The position numbers and the translations under genes are program-made. Positions 53,127 through 62,738 of a DNA stretch of 64,000 nt are shown here, one piece after another; the stretch's first letter is position 1; every line of letters begins with the position of its first letter. This stretch comes from JAKJEP01 sp964580995 (GTDB taxonomy: Bacteria > Planctomycetota > Phycisphaerae > Sedimentisphaerales > SM23-30), in the NCBI GenBank assembly GCA_964580995.1, contig CAZOMV010000002.1, positions 40,960-104,959 on the forward strand. Direction: 5' to 3'. Below the pieces are notes generated by a model. The model worked only from the letters and a program-made list of their open reading frames with translations, ran no database searches and was not told where the DNA came from.

Positions 53127-54011
53127 TTAGTTCTTTTGTATCTCATCAGGATGACCCAGGATATAACCACCGGGAATCGATGGCGTAAAAGTATCACCGG
53201 GCAGTTCGTCATTATAGCGGAACTCATTTTGGATCGTGGTAAACGTTATTTCGGGGTGGTCAGTAACGGGTCTTCCCTGCTGTTCAATGACTACCGGAAG
53301 TTTGCTCTCCACGTCAAACCAGATTTCGTCAATCCATGGTTCCGGATTGTCTCCATAGGTACTGGCGGGAATCGCAAAGCCCATGCAATCGGCCCCGTCG
53401 ATCGGTTTCGTTCCCAGGAGCTTGGCTGTGCGATCCAGATACTGTAAATAGAAACGTACTTGATCCATAGGATTTTGCGTGCCGAAACTTCCGGAATGTC
53501 TTTCGACAAAATAAGAACCTAAATCGTAACGAATGCTATATTGCAGCATTCCGTCTCCGTCCGGAACATACCATTGGATCTCGCGCAAGGTCTCTCCATC
53601 ATAAATATCTCTGCGGTAACTATCCGGAGAATAGTAAAGAACATCCCAGGTGCTTGACGGATGCTGGGAACCATCCGCATTTACAAATATAGTCCGCTCA
53701 CAGCAGGAAACTCCCTGTATGGTTGCAAGTGCGGACCGGATCTCCTCCGCCCATACCATGCTGGTTCTGCCCATGGAACCGTTAAAAAGGTTTATCCCCA
53801 ACAGAATGACCATCACCATCACCACCGCGGCGGCATATTTAGGTATTCGACTTTTCATAAGAGTTCTCCATCTGAAAATACCGGGTATGCTTTGCGGCTC
53901 TTGGTTTCTTTGCATCTCGAATGCATCCTCAAGTACCTTGCTTTGCATCTCCGGCCTTGGTTGGACATGAAATTCGGCAACAACTTTTTGCATATCTTTA
54001 AGGGATTTCAT
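53127..54011 (-). CDS. Single-pass membrane protein, probable anti-sigma partner
   Basis: A 294-aa protein overlapping the upstream sigma gene by 4 bp (ATGA). Cytosolic N-terminus of about 55 residues, one transmembrane helix (YAAAVVMVMVILLGINLF), then a ~210-residue periplasmic domain (IQGVSCCERTIFVNADGS; WDVLYYSPDSYRR) of the planctomycete DUF kind seen after ECF genes. No zinc motif. Likely senses an envelope signal and holds the sigma factor. Confidence 0.75.
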   Translation of the reverse strand: MKSLKDMQKVVAEFHVQPRPEMQSKVLEDAFEMQRNQEPQSIPGIFRWRTLMKSRIPKYAAAVVMVMVILLGINLFNGSMGRTSMVWAEEIRSALATIQGVSCCERTIFVNADGSQHPSSTWDVLYYSPDSYRRDIYDGETLREIQWYVPDGDGMLQYSIRYDLGSYFVERHSGSFGTQNPMDQVRFYLQYLDRTAKLLGTKPIDGADCMGFAIPASTYGDNPEPWIDEIWFDVESKLPVVIEQQGRPVTDHPEITFTTIQNEFRYNDELPGDTFTPSIPGGYILGHPDEIQKN

Positions 54012-54550
54012 TGGTTCACCTCACTGTGTAACAGGGACCTTAACTTTTCCAGACCATACCGATACCGGCTTCGAATGGTATTGACGGAAGTACTTCGTAA
54101 TTTCGCAATTTGGGTAAATTTCATACCGCCCTGCACGTGCAGAACGACAATTTCCCGCTGCTCATATGGCAACTGCGCTATGGCCCAATTCACTTTGACC
54201 GTTTCTTCGTTCTGGGTCGCCAGCACCTCCGGTTCCCAATTCGCCGATGCCCTAGGTTCCTCTCCCTCGAAACCCGGCGGCTCCAGCCGCCTTCGCTTGA
54301 TTCGATTGCGGGCCAGGTTGGCGACACAGGTTGCCAGATACGACTTAAAATTACCCTGGAGGTGGATCCGGTCCGCCAACTTCACAAAGGAAAGGAAAAA
54401 GTCATGAAGCACGTCTTCCGCATCATGCGTGTTATTTAAAAGGGCCGTTGCCACCGTGATCAGGTAGGTTTCATATTTTTCATAAATTCTTTCCAACGCC
54501 TCGCGGGATCCATGCTTGAACTTCCATAAAAGTATCTTGTCTTCGAACAT
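54008..54550 (-). CDS. ECF-family RNA polymerase sigma factor (second of three)
   Basis: A 180-aa sigma factor. Region 2: NNTHDAEDVLHDFFLSFVKL and FKSYLATCVANLARNRIKRRR. Region 4: LPYEQREIVVLHVQG, then FTQIAKL and NTIRSRYRYGLEKLR. The ribosome site GTGAGG precedes the ATG by 6 nt. Translationally coupled to the membrane protein downstream, forming a sigma/anti-sigma operon. Confidence 0.92.
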   Translation of the reverse strand: MFEDKILLWKFKHGSREALERIYEKYETYLITVATALLNNTHDAEDVLHDFFLSFVKLADRIHLQGNFKSYLATCVANLARNRIKRRRLEPPGFEGEEPRASANWEPEVLATQNEETVKVNWAIAQLPYEQREIVVLHVQGGMKFTQIAKLRSTSVNTIRSRYRYGLEKLRSLLHSEVNQ

Positions 54551-54761
54551 CCAAACCTCACCGGCTATACCTGAGAATGATCATCCTTCACTACATACAC
54601 AATTGAAGAGCCTGTTTCAGTCTATTTTTTTGAAATATTTGGAATGGTACCCATTTTTATGCCGTAAAACAGAAAAAAGACAAGTGCCCGCCTCATCTCC
54701 ACAGGACAGGCAATCCGCTTCGTTTGCGAGCCTGCTCGCTCGGAGTTCCGCCTTCAAACTA

Positions 54762-54849
54762 GACGGAACCGCCAAAAGTCGTTATTGACTTCCAAAAGCA
54801 GCTCTGGCTCCCCAATACCAAGGGATCGACGAGCTTTTGACGCTAGCGT
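54762..54849 (+). mobile_element. 88-bp MITE-like element, copy 4
   Basis: Left end GACGGAACCGCCAAAAG, right end CTTTTGACGCTAGCGT. Flanked by the perfect 7-bp direct repeat CAAACTA (54755-54761 and 54850-54856). Confidence 0.88.
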
Positions 54850-55052
54850 CAAACTATACTTTTCATGTGTCCGGGCGGGAGGGGGTACTGAATAGGATTT
54901 GCCGGAGCGGAAATATTTTGACAGCCAGGCTGGTCGAGGATTATAAAAAACTAAACTTTTGCAAAGTAGAGAAGGTTTTCAAACTCCACTGGGCAGATGA
55001 AATAAGGGGCGGTTCCTAGCCGCCGGCCTGCAAGGGTTCCTCGTGCGGCCGC

Positions 55053-57011
55053 TTACGGAACGGCACCCAGCGTTTCCTGGGCTTTCTGCTGAATACCGTC
55101 ATTTTTTGATTTCTCAATCACCCTTTGCAGCACTTGCCGGCGCTGCTCCTTGGAAATCCCGCTGATATCTTGGCTGGCAATCTGGACCATGGCCGCGTAC
55201 GCTTCCTCGGCGACTGCCGGGGTATCCGCGAATGTCGTTAATAGCTCCAGGGTCTTGGCGCTCGGCGCTTCCCCGAGGACGGCAATGGCCTGCTGCCTCT
55301 CTTCGGCCCGCTTGATGTAGGATTGCACCTCTTCCACCCGGGCCGCTTTTTGTTCGTTACTGAGTTTCTTATTGCCGCGCAGGTACTGAAGGTAACCGCG
55401 CAGTCCCAGCACCTTATGGGCCAGCTTATCCGCCGATGTGACGACTACCAGTAGGGCTTGCCCTGCCTCCTCGTCTTCCGGCCAGTTGTTCGGCCACGTC
55501 GATAAGATGCGCACCGCCTCATCTTGAAGGGCAGCTTTCGTGCTCGCCATGGCGGATTTGACAGCCGCCAGTGCCTCCGGTCCGCCGACAATAGCCAGCG
55601 CGTGCAACCCGATGATACGGAGCCCGGAGTCAGGACTCTGGGCCAGGGGTTCCAAATGGGAGATACACTTTATGCCGCAACGGCCGCAAATCGCTTGCAG
55701 AGCCTTTTCGATATCCGCCCGTTCTTCGGCATTCTGTGTTTTTAGCAGCAACTGGACCAGATCGTCCGTTTGCGGATCCTGCCCGAGGATGCCCACGGTT
55801 TGCAGGGCCGCGCGGCGAATCCCGGCATCGCCGTCTTGCAGGCTTGGCACAACAGCCGCCAGGGCCTCACCAATCGGTCTCTGGCCCGCCAGCTGAATGA
55901 GCACCCGCTTCACGTTGCCTTCCGCTGACGGTAAACGGCCGATCAGATCGGCATCCACCTCGTTACCAGGCAGTCTGAGCAGCGTTTCCATGGCCGCCTG
56001 TTCCAGCTCCGCATCGTTCTCCCCCGCCGCCTCCAGCAGGATCGGAATACACGAAACATCACCCAGGCGATTCAGGATCTGGATGGCTGCGATGCGCAGG
56101 TCTTTCGGGCCATTTTGCGCTTCCCGCAGAACAATCGGCAATACCGCCGCATCACTGCGGTCCGCCAGGGCCAATAACAGCAGGGGACCCCGGTCCGGAC
56201 TTAAACGGGCCAATTCTTCGGCCAGGGCCTCGGTCACATCACGGCCGCCAAGCTCACGGGCCGCACGCAAACCAATATCGAATCGGTTTTCATCTTCCGA
56301 ACGCAACTGTTCCAGCAGCAGCGGAATGCCGGCCGATTGGCGCGCCAGAATAGCCCCGCGGATGGCTTCCAAACGTCTCTGGTCGGGCACATCCGCCTGG
56401 CGGACCATATCGTACATCGTGGCCGCTTCGGCGGCCTTGTCGCGCGCCAGAAATCCCTCGGCACAGAGTATGCAGCCTTCCGCCGCCGCCGAACGAACAC
56501 CGGCTGACGCCCCCGCCAAAAATTGAGTCAGTACTTTGCCCGCCTGTTCACCGCCGATGTGCCCCAATGCCACCGCGGCCGCCGAGGCAACGTCCGGATT
56601 GGTATCGCCGAGTTTCTGCGCCAGCGCCTCGACCGCCTGGCCATCGCGGCGCACGCCAATCGAATTGATCACTCCCACCAGCAGCCGGCCCTCCAGCCGG
56701 CCCAGCGCGTTACGCAAGGCCGCATCCGCCGCCGGCCCGGGAATCGCTTCCAGTGCAATCCGTGCCCACGAGGTCAACTCTTTGTCTTCCAAGAGCGGCG
56801 CAAGGGCGGCAACAGCCTCTTCGCCGCCATAAATGGCCAGCCGCTTACAGGTGATGGCTTTCTCCGCCTGGGGGGCATCTGACAGCAGCACGGCAATCAA
56901 GTCGCTTTGCTTCACGTCCCCAGCCGGCTGTCCCTGGACCGCGGCCCCGGCCCACGCAGTAACGATGATGAATATAACACACCAGATGATATGTACTTGG
57001 TTCAGTTTCAT
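55053..57011 (-). CDS. Exported HEAT-repeat protein
   Basis: A 652-aa secreted or periplasmic protein: signal MKLNQVHIIWCVIFIIVTAWAGAAVQG, then a near-continuous HEAT solenoid (VEALAQKLGDTNPDVASAAAVALGHIG; ALAAVVPSLQDGDAGIRRAALQTVG). Start at 57011 has GAGG 7 nt upstream; earlier in-frame starts overlap the neighbouring gene. It follows the Gfo/Idh oxidoreductase on the same strand, a pairing common in Planctomycetota, where such proteins accompany sugar-processing oxidoreductases. Specific role unknown. Confidence 0.8.
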   Translation of the reverse strand: MKLNQVHIIWCVIFIIVTAWAGAAVQGQPAGDVKQSDLIAVLLSDAPQAEKAITCKRLAIYGGEEAVAALAPLLEDKELTSWARIALEAIPGPAADAALRNALGRLEGRLLVGVINSIGVRRDGQAVEALAQKLGDTNPDVASAAAVALGHIGGEQAGKVLTQFLAGASAGVRSAAAEGCILCAEGFLARDKAAEAATMYDMVRQADVPDQRRLEAIRGAILARQSAGIPLLLEQLRSEDENRFDIGLRAARELGGRDVTEALAEELARLSPDRGPLLLLALADRSDAAVLPIVLREAQNGPKDLRIAAIQILNRLGDVSCIPILLEAAGENDAELEQAAMETLLRLPGNEVDADLIGRLPSAEGNVKRVLIQLAGQRPIGEALAAVVPSLQDGDAGIRRAALQTVGILGQDPQTDDLVQLLLKTQNAEERADIEKALQAICGRCGIKCISHLEPLAQSPDSGLRIIGLHALAIVGGPEALAAVKSAMASTKAALQDEAVRILSTWPNNWPEDEEAGQALLVVVTSADKLAHKVLGLRGYLQYLRGNKKLSNEQKAARVEEVQSYIKRAEERQQAIAVLGEAPSAKTLELLTTFADTPAVAEEAYAAMVQIASQDISGISKEQRRQVLQRVIEKSKNDGIQQKAQETLGAVP

Positions 57012-57055
57012 GATGGTCCTCGTCATTTGAGGGGGTTCTTTGGAATAATCGAACA

Positions 57056-58336
57056 TTAAATCCGCCACGGTTCCCGCAAGGCCTCCGACCGCAGCCGATT
57101 GGCCTGCTCGTCGCCAATGAATTCGTTCTTCTTCGGGTCATACTGGAGTTTGCGATTGAGGTACAGGGCGATGTTGGCCGCATGGCAGGCAATATGCCCC
57201 CAGCAGGCCACCTCCGCATTGGCCCGGGTCAGGCCCCGAGTCTTGATACAATCGAGAAAATTACGCACGTGAAAATCGGCCGGGTACCCCGGTATCTTCT
57301 TGCCTCTGAGCATCAACAGGGACGGTGAACTCGCCGCGGACTCCGCATCGTCACCGGTCTCTATCCAGCCCGTTTCCCCTTCGAACCGCACCGGGCACGA
57401 ACCCAGCGGCAGCCATCCGTCGTTCCGCATAACCAGTTTAACCCCATTGGCATAGCGGGCATGCAGTTGGCCGTTCACCGGTTCATACTCCACCGGCGCT
57501 GTGTCATCGGCGTGGTTGGCCCACTGGCACAGGTCCACGCAATGCGAGCCCCATTCCAGGCACCCGCCGCCCACCAGCCCGCCGCCTTTTTCAAAATGAA
57601 AGGCGTTCATGAGCGCCCCATTATAAGGCCGCCAGGCGGCCGGCCCCAGGTACATATCCCAGTTTACCTGCTCCTGGGGCGGTTCCGGTTCCGCCGGGAA
57701 CCAGCCGCTCATATCGCACCCCAAACCGCCGGGATGGGCGTGAAGAGTTTGCAGCGGACCGAGTTTACCGGTCCGGGCCAGCTCGATCGCATGGGCGAAA
57801 TTGGGCAGGCTGCGGCGCTGCGTGCCCGCCTGGAACACCCGGCCCGTCCGGCGAAAAACCTCCGCCAGCGCCAGGCTCTGGGCAATATTCTTCGTGCAGG
57901 GCTTTTCGCAATAGACATCTTTGCCCGCCTTGGCCGCCATCGTGGCCGCCGTCGCGTGCCAGTTCGGCCCCGTCGCAATCAGCACCGCGTCAATATCCTC
58001 GCGGGCCAGCAGCTCCCGCATATCCGCATAGGTCACACAGTCTGTATTGCCGTAATACGCATCGACCATCTCCTTGGCACGCTGGCGATTGTCCGCCCGC
58101 ACATCGCAGACGGCCACACACTGCAAATCCGTCTGCTGCAGGAAGCACCCCAGCACATACCGGCCGCGATTGCCGATCCCGATGGCCCCCAGCGTGATCC
58201 GTTCGCCGGCTGCCGCTCCGCCATTCTTGCCCAACGCCGTGCCCGGGATGATTTGCGGCACCGCCAGACAGACACCCGCCTGCACCGCCGTTTTAAGAAA
58301 CCCCCGCCGGCTTAAGCCAACTTGTTCTTTGCTCAT
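57056..58336 (-). CDS. Gfo/Idh/MocA-family oxidoreductase, Tat-exported
   Basis: A 426-aa NAD(P)-dependent sugar oxidoreductase-like protein. A Tat signal (LSRRGFLKTAVQAGVCLAVPQ) is followed by the Rossmann motif LGAIGIGNRGRYVLGCF, VCDVRADNRQRAKEM, then YCEKPCTKNIAQSLALAEV, the family EKP motif. Export by Tat suggests a bound cofactor and an extracytoplasmic sugar-modifying role, as known for planctomycete members. The HEAT protein gene follows 44 bp downstream. Confidence 0.9.
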   Translation of the reverse strand: MSKEQVGLSRRGFLKTAVQAGVCLAVPQIIPGTALGKNGGAAAGERITLGAIGIGNRGRYVLGCFLQQTDLQCVAVCDVRADNRQRAKEMVDAYYGNTDCVTYADMRELLAREDIDAVLIATGPNWHATAATMAAKAGKDVYCEKPCTKNIAQSLALAEVFRRTGRVFQAGTQRRSLPNFAHAIELARTGKLGPLQTLHAHPGGLGCDMSGWFPAEPEPPQEQVNWDMYLGPAAWRPYNGALMNAFHFEKGGGLVGGGCLEWGSHCVDLCQWANHADDTAPVEYEPVNGQLHARYANGVKLVMRNDGWLPLGSCPVRFEGETGWIETGDDAESAASSPSLLMLRGKKIPGYPADFHVRNFLDCIKTRGLTRANAEVACWGHIACHAANIALYLNRKLQYDPKKNEFIGDEQANRLRSEALREPWRI

Positions 58337-58530
58337 ACCTGATCTCCTGCTGAATCAATTCGAGGCATACCTTGCATCCGTAATCCCCCATAAAAATTGC
58401 AAAACCATCTGTTTGCCAAATATGAATCTGCGTTTCTGTTCCATACCGCCCACTGTACAAAGGTCCGGATTCAAAAACAACCCTCCTTTTCCCCTTCCCG
58501 CAAAATTTTGCTGGAAAATTCCCTATTCTT

Positions 58531-58618
58531 GACGGAACCGCCAAAAGTCGATATGGACATCCAAAAATGGCTCTGGCTCCCCAATAACAAGGGAACGACG
58601 AGCTTTTGACGCCGGCGT
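58531..58618 (+). mobile_element. 88-bp MITE-like element, copy 5
   Basis: Left end GACGGAACCGCCAAAAG, right end CTTTTGACGCCGGCGT. Flanks TATTCTT and CATCCTT match at 5 of 7, so the duplication has decayed. It lies between the Gfo/Idh gene and the aminotransferase gene. Confidence 0.85.
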
Positions 58619-58700
58619 CATCCTTCCTGACCCGAACAACTTACAAATGGTTCCGTTGGGTACGCCGGCGTTGAAATACCTCCTCTACGACGGTCACGGT

Positions 58701-59861
58701 TCATCCCGGCAGCAGCTTCGCCAGCGCCCCAAGAAGCCGATCCATATCATCGGAGGAATTATATCCCTGGATGGACACCCGGATCAGCTTGTACCCATTC
58801 CACTCGATCAGCGGCACCTCAATCTGATAATCGTCGTACAATCTTTCCTTGAGCCAGTCCAGGTTCGTATCGCTGGGCAGCGGGGCCGCGAACATCTGTG
58901 CAAACCAGCCGTCGGCCTGGGAGTGCAGCGGCGGCATACCCGTCAGCCTGCAAATCGCCCCCTGTGCCTCCGCCGCCAGCCGATGGCATTCCGCCCGAAC
59001 CGTATCCCACCCATGCTCCGCCTGGAACTGGATGGCCGCCGGCACCGACAGGAACGCGGCCACATCCCGGGTCCCCAGCCATTCGTTATCATCAATAAAG
59101 GGACATCCGCTGGAGTATGCCAGCTCCTTCCCCCACGACACCACCAGCGGTTTCAGCAGCGCCTGGGCGGTGGGCCGGGCATACAGAAACCCCGATCCCT
59201 TGGGGGCCATCAGCCATTTATGCAAATTCCCGCCATAAAAGTCGGCATCCAGACGATCCAGGTTCAGCGGAATCTGCCCGGGACCATGGGCGCCATCGAT
59301 CACGGTTAGGATCCCCTTGGTGCGGGCCTTGGCAACGATCTCCTCCACCGGAAGAATCATCGCCGTCGGCGAGGTTATGTGGCTGATGCAGATCACCCGG
59401 GTTCGGTCGGTAACGCCCTTCCAAAACTCCTCTGCCGCCAACGCCTTTGTTTCCAGGGGGATCTGGATTTCCTGCTTGATATAGGAAAAGCCATATTCGC
59501 CAGCCAGAAACCGCCACATCCGATCAATCGCCCCGTATTCATGGTGCGTGGACAACACTTCATCTCCCGGCCCCAGCTTCAGAGACCTCGCCACCATGTT
59601 CAGGGAAATGGTCACGTTCTGCGTATAGACAATATTCTCCGCCGACGTTCCCAGGTACGCCGCCAGCGCAGCTCGCGACTCCCGCATCAGTTGATTGTGA
59701 CGCCGGCCGAGAAACTCCACCGGCTGCCTCTCCATCTCCCTTTGCCAGTCCTGATACACCTGAAACACCGCTCCGGGCGTTGCCCCAAAAGACCCATGAT
59801 TCAGAAACGTGATTCCGGGCTTCAGCAGAAACAGACTCTTCAGGTTTTTTGCGTTCGACAT
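58701..59861 (-). CDS. Class V aminotransferase, isopenicillin-N-epimerase-like
   Basis: A 386-aa PLP enzyme. It starts FLNHGSFGATPGAV; the PLP Lys is in GGNLHKWLMAPKGSGFLY and the Asp in VIDGAHGPGQIPL. The HGSFG N-terminus and this lysine region mark the isopenicillin N epimerase/cysteine desulfurase-like branch, used mainly for amino-acid epimerisation or beta-elimination. No antibiotic genes are near. Substrate unassigned. Confidence 0.87.
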   Translation of the reverse strand: MSNAKNLKSLFLLKPGITFLNHGSFGATPGAVFQVYQDWQREMERQPVEFLGRRHNQLMRESRAALAAYLGTSAENIVYTQNVTISLNMVARSLKLGPGDEVLSTHHEYGAIDRMWRFLAGEYGFSYIKQEIQIPLETKALAAEEFWKGVTDRTRVICISHITSPTAMILPVEEIVAKARTKGILTVIDGAHGPGQIPLNLDRLDADFYGGNLHKWLMAPKGSGFLYARPTAQALLKPLVVSWGKELAYSSGCPFIDDNEWLGTRDVAAFLSVPAAIQFQAEHGWDTVRAECHRLAAEAQGAICRLTGMPPLHSQADGWFAQMFAAPLPSDTNLDWLKERLYDDYQIEVPLIEWNGYKLIRVSIQGYNSSDDMDRLLGALAKLLPG

Positions 59862-60049
59862 TCCTTCTCCAGGGCAAATTAAACATAGCAGCTACCGTGC
59901 CGGCTGGCGCCACCGATTGCAGGTACTTCACGTCAACAATGGTACAAAAATCCCATTCCACAAGCAAGGATTTCCTCTCCCCCTCCTTATCTGTTCGAGC
60001 TGAATGCCTCAAAGGGGCAACCGGCAACCAGCAAAATGCCCCTCCTCCT

Positions 60050-60142
60050 CTTCTACGGGGGGAAACTGGTGTTCCATGCTCTTCAAACCGAAACCTCCTA
60101 TAAATCGTCCCGCCCTCCAGCCACGAGGCGGTGAGCCAGTCT
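60050..60142 (+). repeat. 93-bp dispersed repeat, copy 1
   Basis: A stretch containing ACGGGGGGAAACTGGTGTT, CGAAACCTCCTATAAATCG and CACGAGGCGGTGAGCCAGTC. It is about 90% identical by eye to 63483-63576, same orientation. Both are followed by TTCATAACTCGTAAT motifs. Non-coding. Confidence 0.75.
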
Positions 60143-60202
60143 TCCCCATCTTTCCATTCGTAACTCGTACTTCATAACTCGTAATTTCCTCCCCCTCCCC
60201 TA

Positions 60203-60284
60203 GGCCCCGCCGGGGCCGTTAGTTTCTTAGCCGGGAGCGTAAGCTCCCGGACGCCGACCAACCACTCCCCAGCCCCGAAGGGGC
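60203..60284. repeat. Cluster of three palindromic repeats
   Basis: Perfect palindromes GGCCCCG-C-CGGGGCC (60203-60217), CCGGGAGC-GTAA-GCTCCCGG (60231-60250) and GCCCC-GAA-GGGGC (60272-60284) lie within 82 bp. The pattern resembles repeats shared widely among planctomycetes; no gene is nearby that they could terminate. Confidence 0.6.
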
Positions 60285-60514
60285 GAAAGAATAAAACACC
60301 CCCCCCAGCTACGCCGAACCCTCTTTCTCGCCCATGAGGAAGTGACCGGCGGGAACGTCATATTCCCTTTCCGCCCGCGTCGCGAAAATGGGCCTCTCGG
60401 CCCTGCAGGCTCTTGCCTGCCGAGGCGGTGGGCCAGGCTCCATTATTTTCCTTATGTTTTTCCGTCCGCTTTGTCAGATATACACAATCCCCATAATAAG
60501 TCAATCGCATTTGA

Positions 60515-61102
60515 TTATTGCCGTAATTTTGCTGGTAGTTTCTCAACCGGAACCATAATCTCCGTCTCCATTTCCGCATAGCTGCCGGATGCCGAAGGAG
60601 TCACGAATAATTCCATAAAATTATCCAGCACGGCATAATCGTTTTTATGCAGCCATTCTTTCATCTGCTTATAGAGTTCCGCCGGATCTTCCACGCCTTT
60701 CGGCTTACTCACCACCGCCGCCTCCATAGCCGGCAGCTTTTTGACATCCACCATTTCACCCAGTGTCCCCGCCGCTTTCAATGCCTCCTCCGCCACCGGA
60801 ATGCGTATCTCCGTCAGCCAGTGCTCGCTGGCAACCAGATCCGGATTATTCAGATAGACCCCGCTGACCGGCCCCCGCGGCGGCATCAATCCCTTCTGCC
60901 CCGCCAGCTCAAACAGCTTGCCGATCGCCGGCCCCATTTGATCGTAGCGGCCCCGATAAATGGTATATAACACCACCTGGCTATCCAGCTTCCGAATCGA
61001 AATGCTATCCACCTTTTCCGTCGACTCAGCCAAAATCTCAATTCCCGCCGCCAAAAGGCCCATCCCGACGATAACAAGACCTATCACCTTCCCGTTCTTC
61101 AT
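60515..61102 (-). CDS. GyrI-like / effector-binding-domain protein, membrane-anchored
   Basis: A 195-aa protein with an N-terminal helix (VIGLVIVGMGLLAAGIEIL) acting as signal or anchor. The rest is a SOUL/GyrI-like effector-binding fold (VVLYTIYRGRYDQMGPAIGKLFELAG, then GVYLNNPDLV and AAVVSKPKGV). Such domains bind small amphipathic molecules. Start at 61102 is chosen for its AAAGGAAGC ribosome site. It follows the third sigma/anti-sigma pair on the same strand and may be its output or sensor. Confidence 0.8.
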   Translation of the reverse strand: MKNGKVIGLVIVGMGLLAAGIEILAESTEKVDSISIRKLDSQVVLYTIYRGRYDQMGPAIGKLFELAGQKGLMPPRGPVSGVYLNNPDLVASEHWLTEIRIPVAEEALKAAGTLGEMVDVKKLPAMEAAVVSKPKGVEDPAELYKQMKEWLHKNDYAVLDNFMELFVTPSASGSYAEMETEIMVPVEKLPAKLRQ

Positions 61103-61129
61103 TTTGCTTCCTTTCATTTGAATAGATTC

Positions 61130-62737
61130 TTACTTTTCCTTTACATATTCTTTCGCGGGGATCAGACTATCCACCAGCGTGTGAAGTTCCTCCTCCGTCA
61201 GTTGTCCGTTAATAGCCAGGCTGGGAAATGTACCTGCCGGTGATTCCAGACCATAGCCGCTGCGATCCTCAGCCGGTACCAGTTGCGCACTGGTGAGTAC
61301 GATTTGAGTCCACCACTTTTCCGGCCCGCCGGCCCAGACCTTAAAACCATTGGGAGAAGTATAAACCAGCCGCCCCTGCTGGAAAAATTTCCCCATTACT
61401 TTATTATACGTTTCCGCCTGCACCAGCACCACATCTCGGCTGTCTTCCGCATGATAGACCGCAAAAAACATCCGGCTGGGCGGGCTGGGCAGATCCAGAC
61501 AATCCACAATCACTCGATCCTGGGTCCAGGACGGATTGATGGAAAATAGATAGGTCTCAAACCCTGCACGCTCGATCATATGTTCCACCGGCACATTCGG
61601 AATCACCATGTCGGGATTTACCGTTACCTGGTTATTCTGTCCCTGTCTGCCTGTTTCGTTGATTTCCGCCAGATTCCACGATAACGCCGGCGCCTCCACC
61701 GATTTGGTCAAAACCCGGCGGATAACCAGTTGCCTCGCCCCCGACATCACAAACTCCATCTCCGCCGTCGTACCATCGGCCCGCACCTTAAAAAGCCAGT
61801 ACGTATTCAAATCGCCGAGCAAATCCTTATACCCGACCTTATAAATCGTAACGTCCGAGCCGTCTTCGAGCCGGCCTTCGGTAATTTCCTGGACGTTCTG
61901 CGTTTCCCCCTCCCCGAACGAATTCTGCAACCCGGCGGACAATCCTAAAAACTCCGCCGGATTTTCCGGCCGGTGAAATGCCTCGGTAATTGCCTTGCTC
62001 ACCGGTTCCACCTGGCCATCTTCCGTCGCCTCTAACGTATGTATATTTTCCCCGTCAAACGAATTGGCAAAAATAACCTGCTGATCCAGTTCCAGCACGC
62101 GGGCAAAACAGCCGGTCTGCGGGTCGTACCACGCCTGATCCGTAACCTCATACGGTCGTTCTAAGTTTTTGGCTAATTTAAGCTGATGGAAACGAAACTG
62201 CCCATCCGCATCCAGCGAACATAACGGCAGCCAGTTATAATCCAGCCAGGAGTTGGACGTCTCAATATACTCTTGCTGCTCCTCACTCAAATGCAGCTTG
62301 TCCAGCTTTGATGTGGTCGGCGATTCTTTGGGAACCGGGTACACAATAATTTTATTCACCAGATAAACAATTTTATCGCTGGTAAAAAGGGCCTGTTCCG
62401 CCGCACTGGCACGGGCCAGCAGCGTAAAGGCCGAAAGGGATTCCTGGCTATCGGAACGGGTAAATTGTAACGAAACCGCAAACACCACCAAAACCAGAGC
62501 GGCGGCGGCACTAATCTTTGTAATTCTACTTTTCATAATTCGTCTCCCATATTCTTTTCCGGAGACTGATATCGAGCCGGGTCGGTCGGATTGGTGGTCG
62601 GGTTTGGGTTGCAGGTCGGGTTGCGCTAGCTTATCCAGCAATAACTGCTGCAATTGCTGCTTGTGCAGCTCACGCGGCGTATCCTCAAATTTCAATTCCC
62701 GAATATACTTTTTCAATTCATCTTCGTTGGTAAACAT
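61130..62737 (-). CDS. Large membrane protein, probable anti-sigma partner
   Basis: A 535-aa protein beginning 1 bp after the sigma stop. Cytosolic helical N-terminus (ELHKQQLQQLLLDKLAQ), one transmembrane helix near residues 72-90 (ISAAAALVLVVFAVSLQF), then a large periplasmic domain without known motifs (LFTSDKIVYLVNKIIVYP; WLPLCSLDADGQ). Same layout as the other two ECF partners but with a much larger sensor. Probably anti-sigma. No zinc motif. Confidence 0.75.
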   Translation of the reverse strand: MFTNEDELKKYIRELKFEDTPRELHKQQLQQLLLDKLAQPDLQPKPDHQSDRPGSISVSGKEYGRRIMKSRITKISAAAALVLVVFAVSLQFTRSDSQESLSAFTLLARASAAEQALFTSDKIVYLVNKIIVYPVPKESPTTSKLDKLHLSEEQQEYIETSNSWLDYNWLPLCSLDADGQFRFHQLKLAKNLERPYEVTDQAWYDPQTGCFARVLELDQQVIFANSFDGENIHTLEATEDGQVEPVSKAITEAFHRPENPAEFLGLSAGLQNSFGEGETQNVQEITEGRLEDGSDVTIYKVGYKDLLGDLNTYWLFKVRADGTTAEMEFVMSGARQLVIRRVLTKSVEAPALSWNLAEINETGRQGQNNQVTVNPDMVIPNVPVEHMIERAGFETYLFSINPSWTQDRVIVDCLDLPSPPSRMFFAVYHAEDSRDVVLVQAETYNKVMGKFFQQGRLVYTSPNGFKVWAGGPEKWWTQIVLTSAQLVPAEDRSGYGLESPAGTFPSLAINGQLTEEELHTLVDSLIPAKEYVKEK

Positions 62738-62738
62738 T

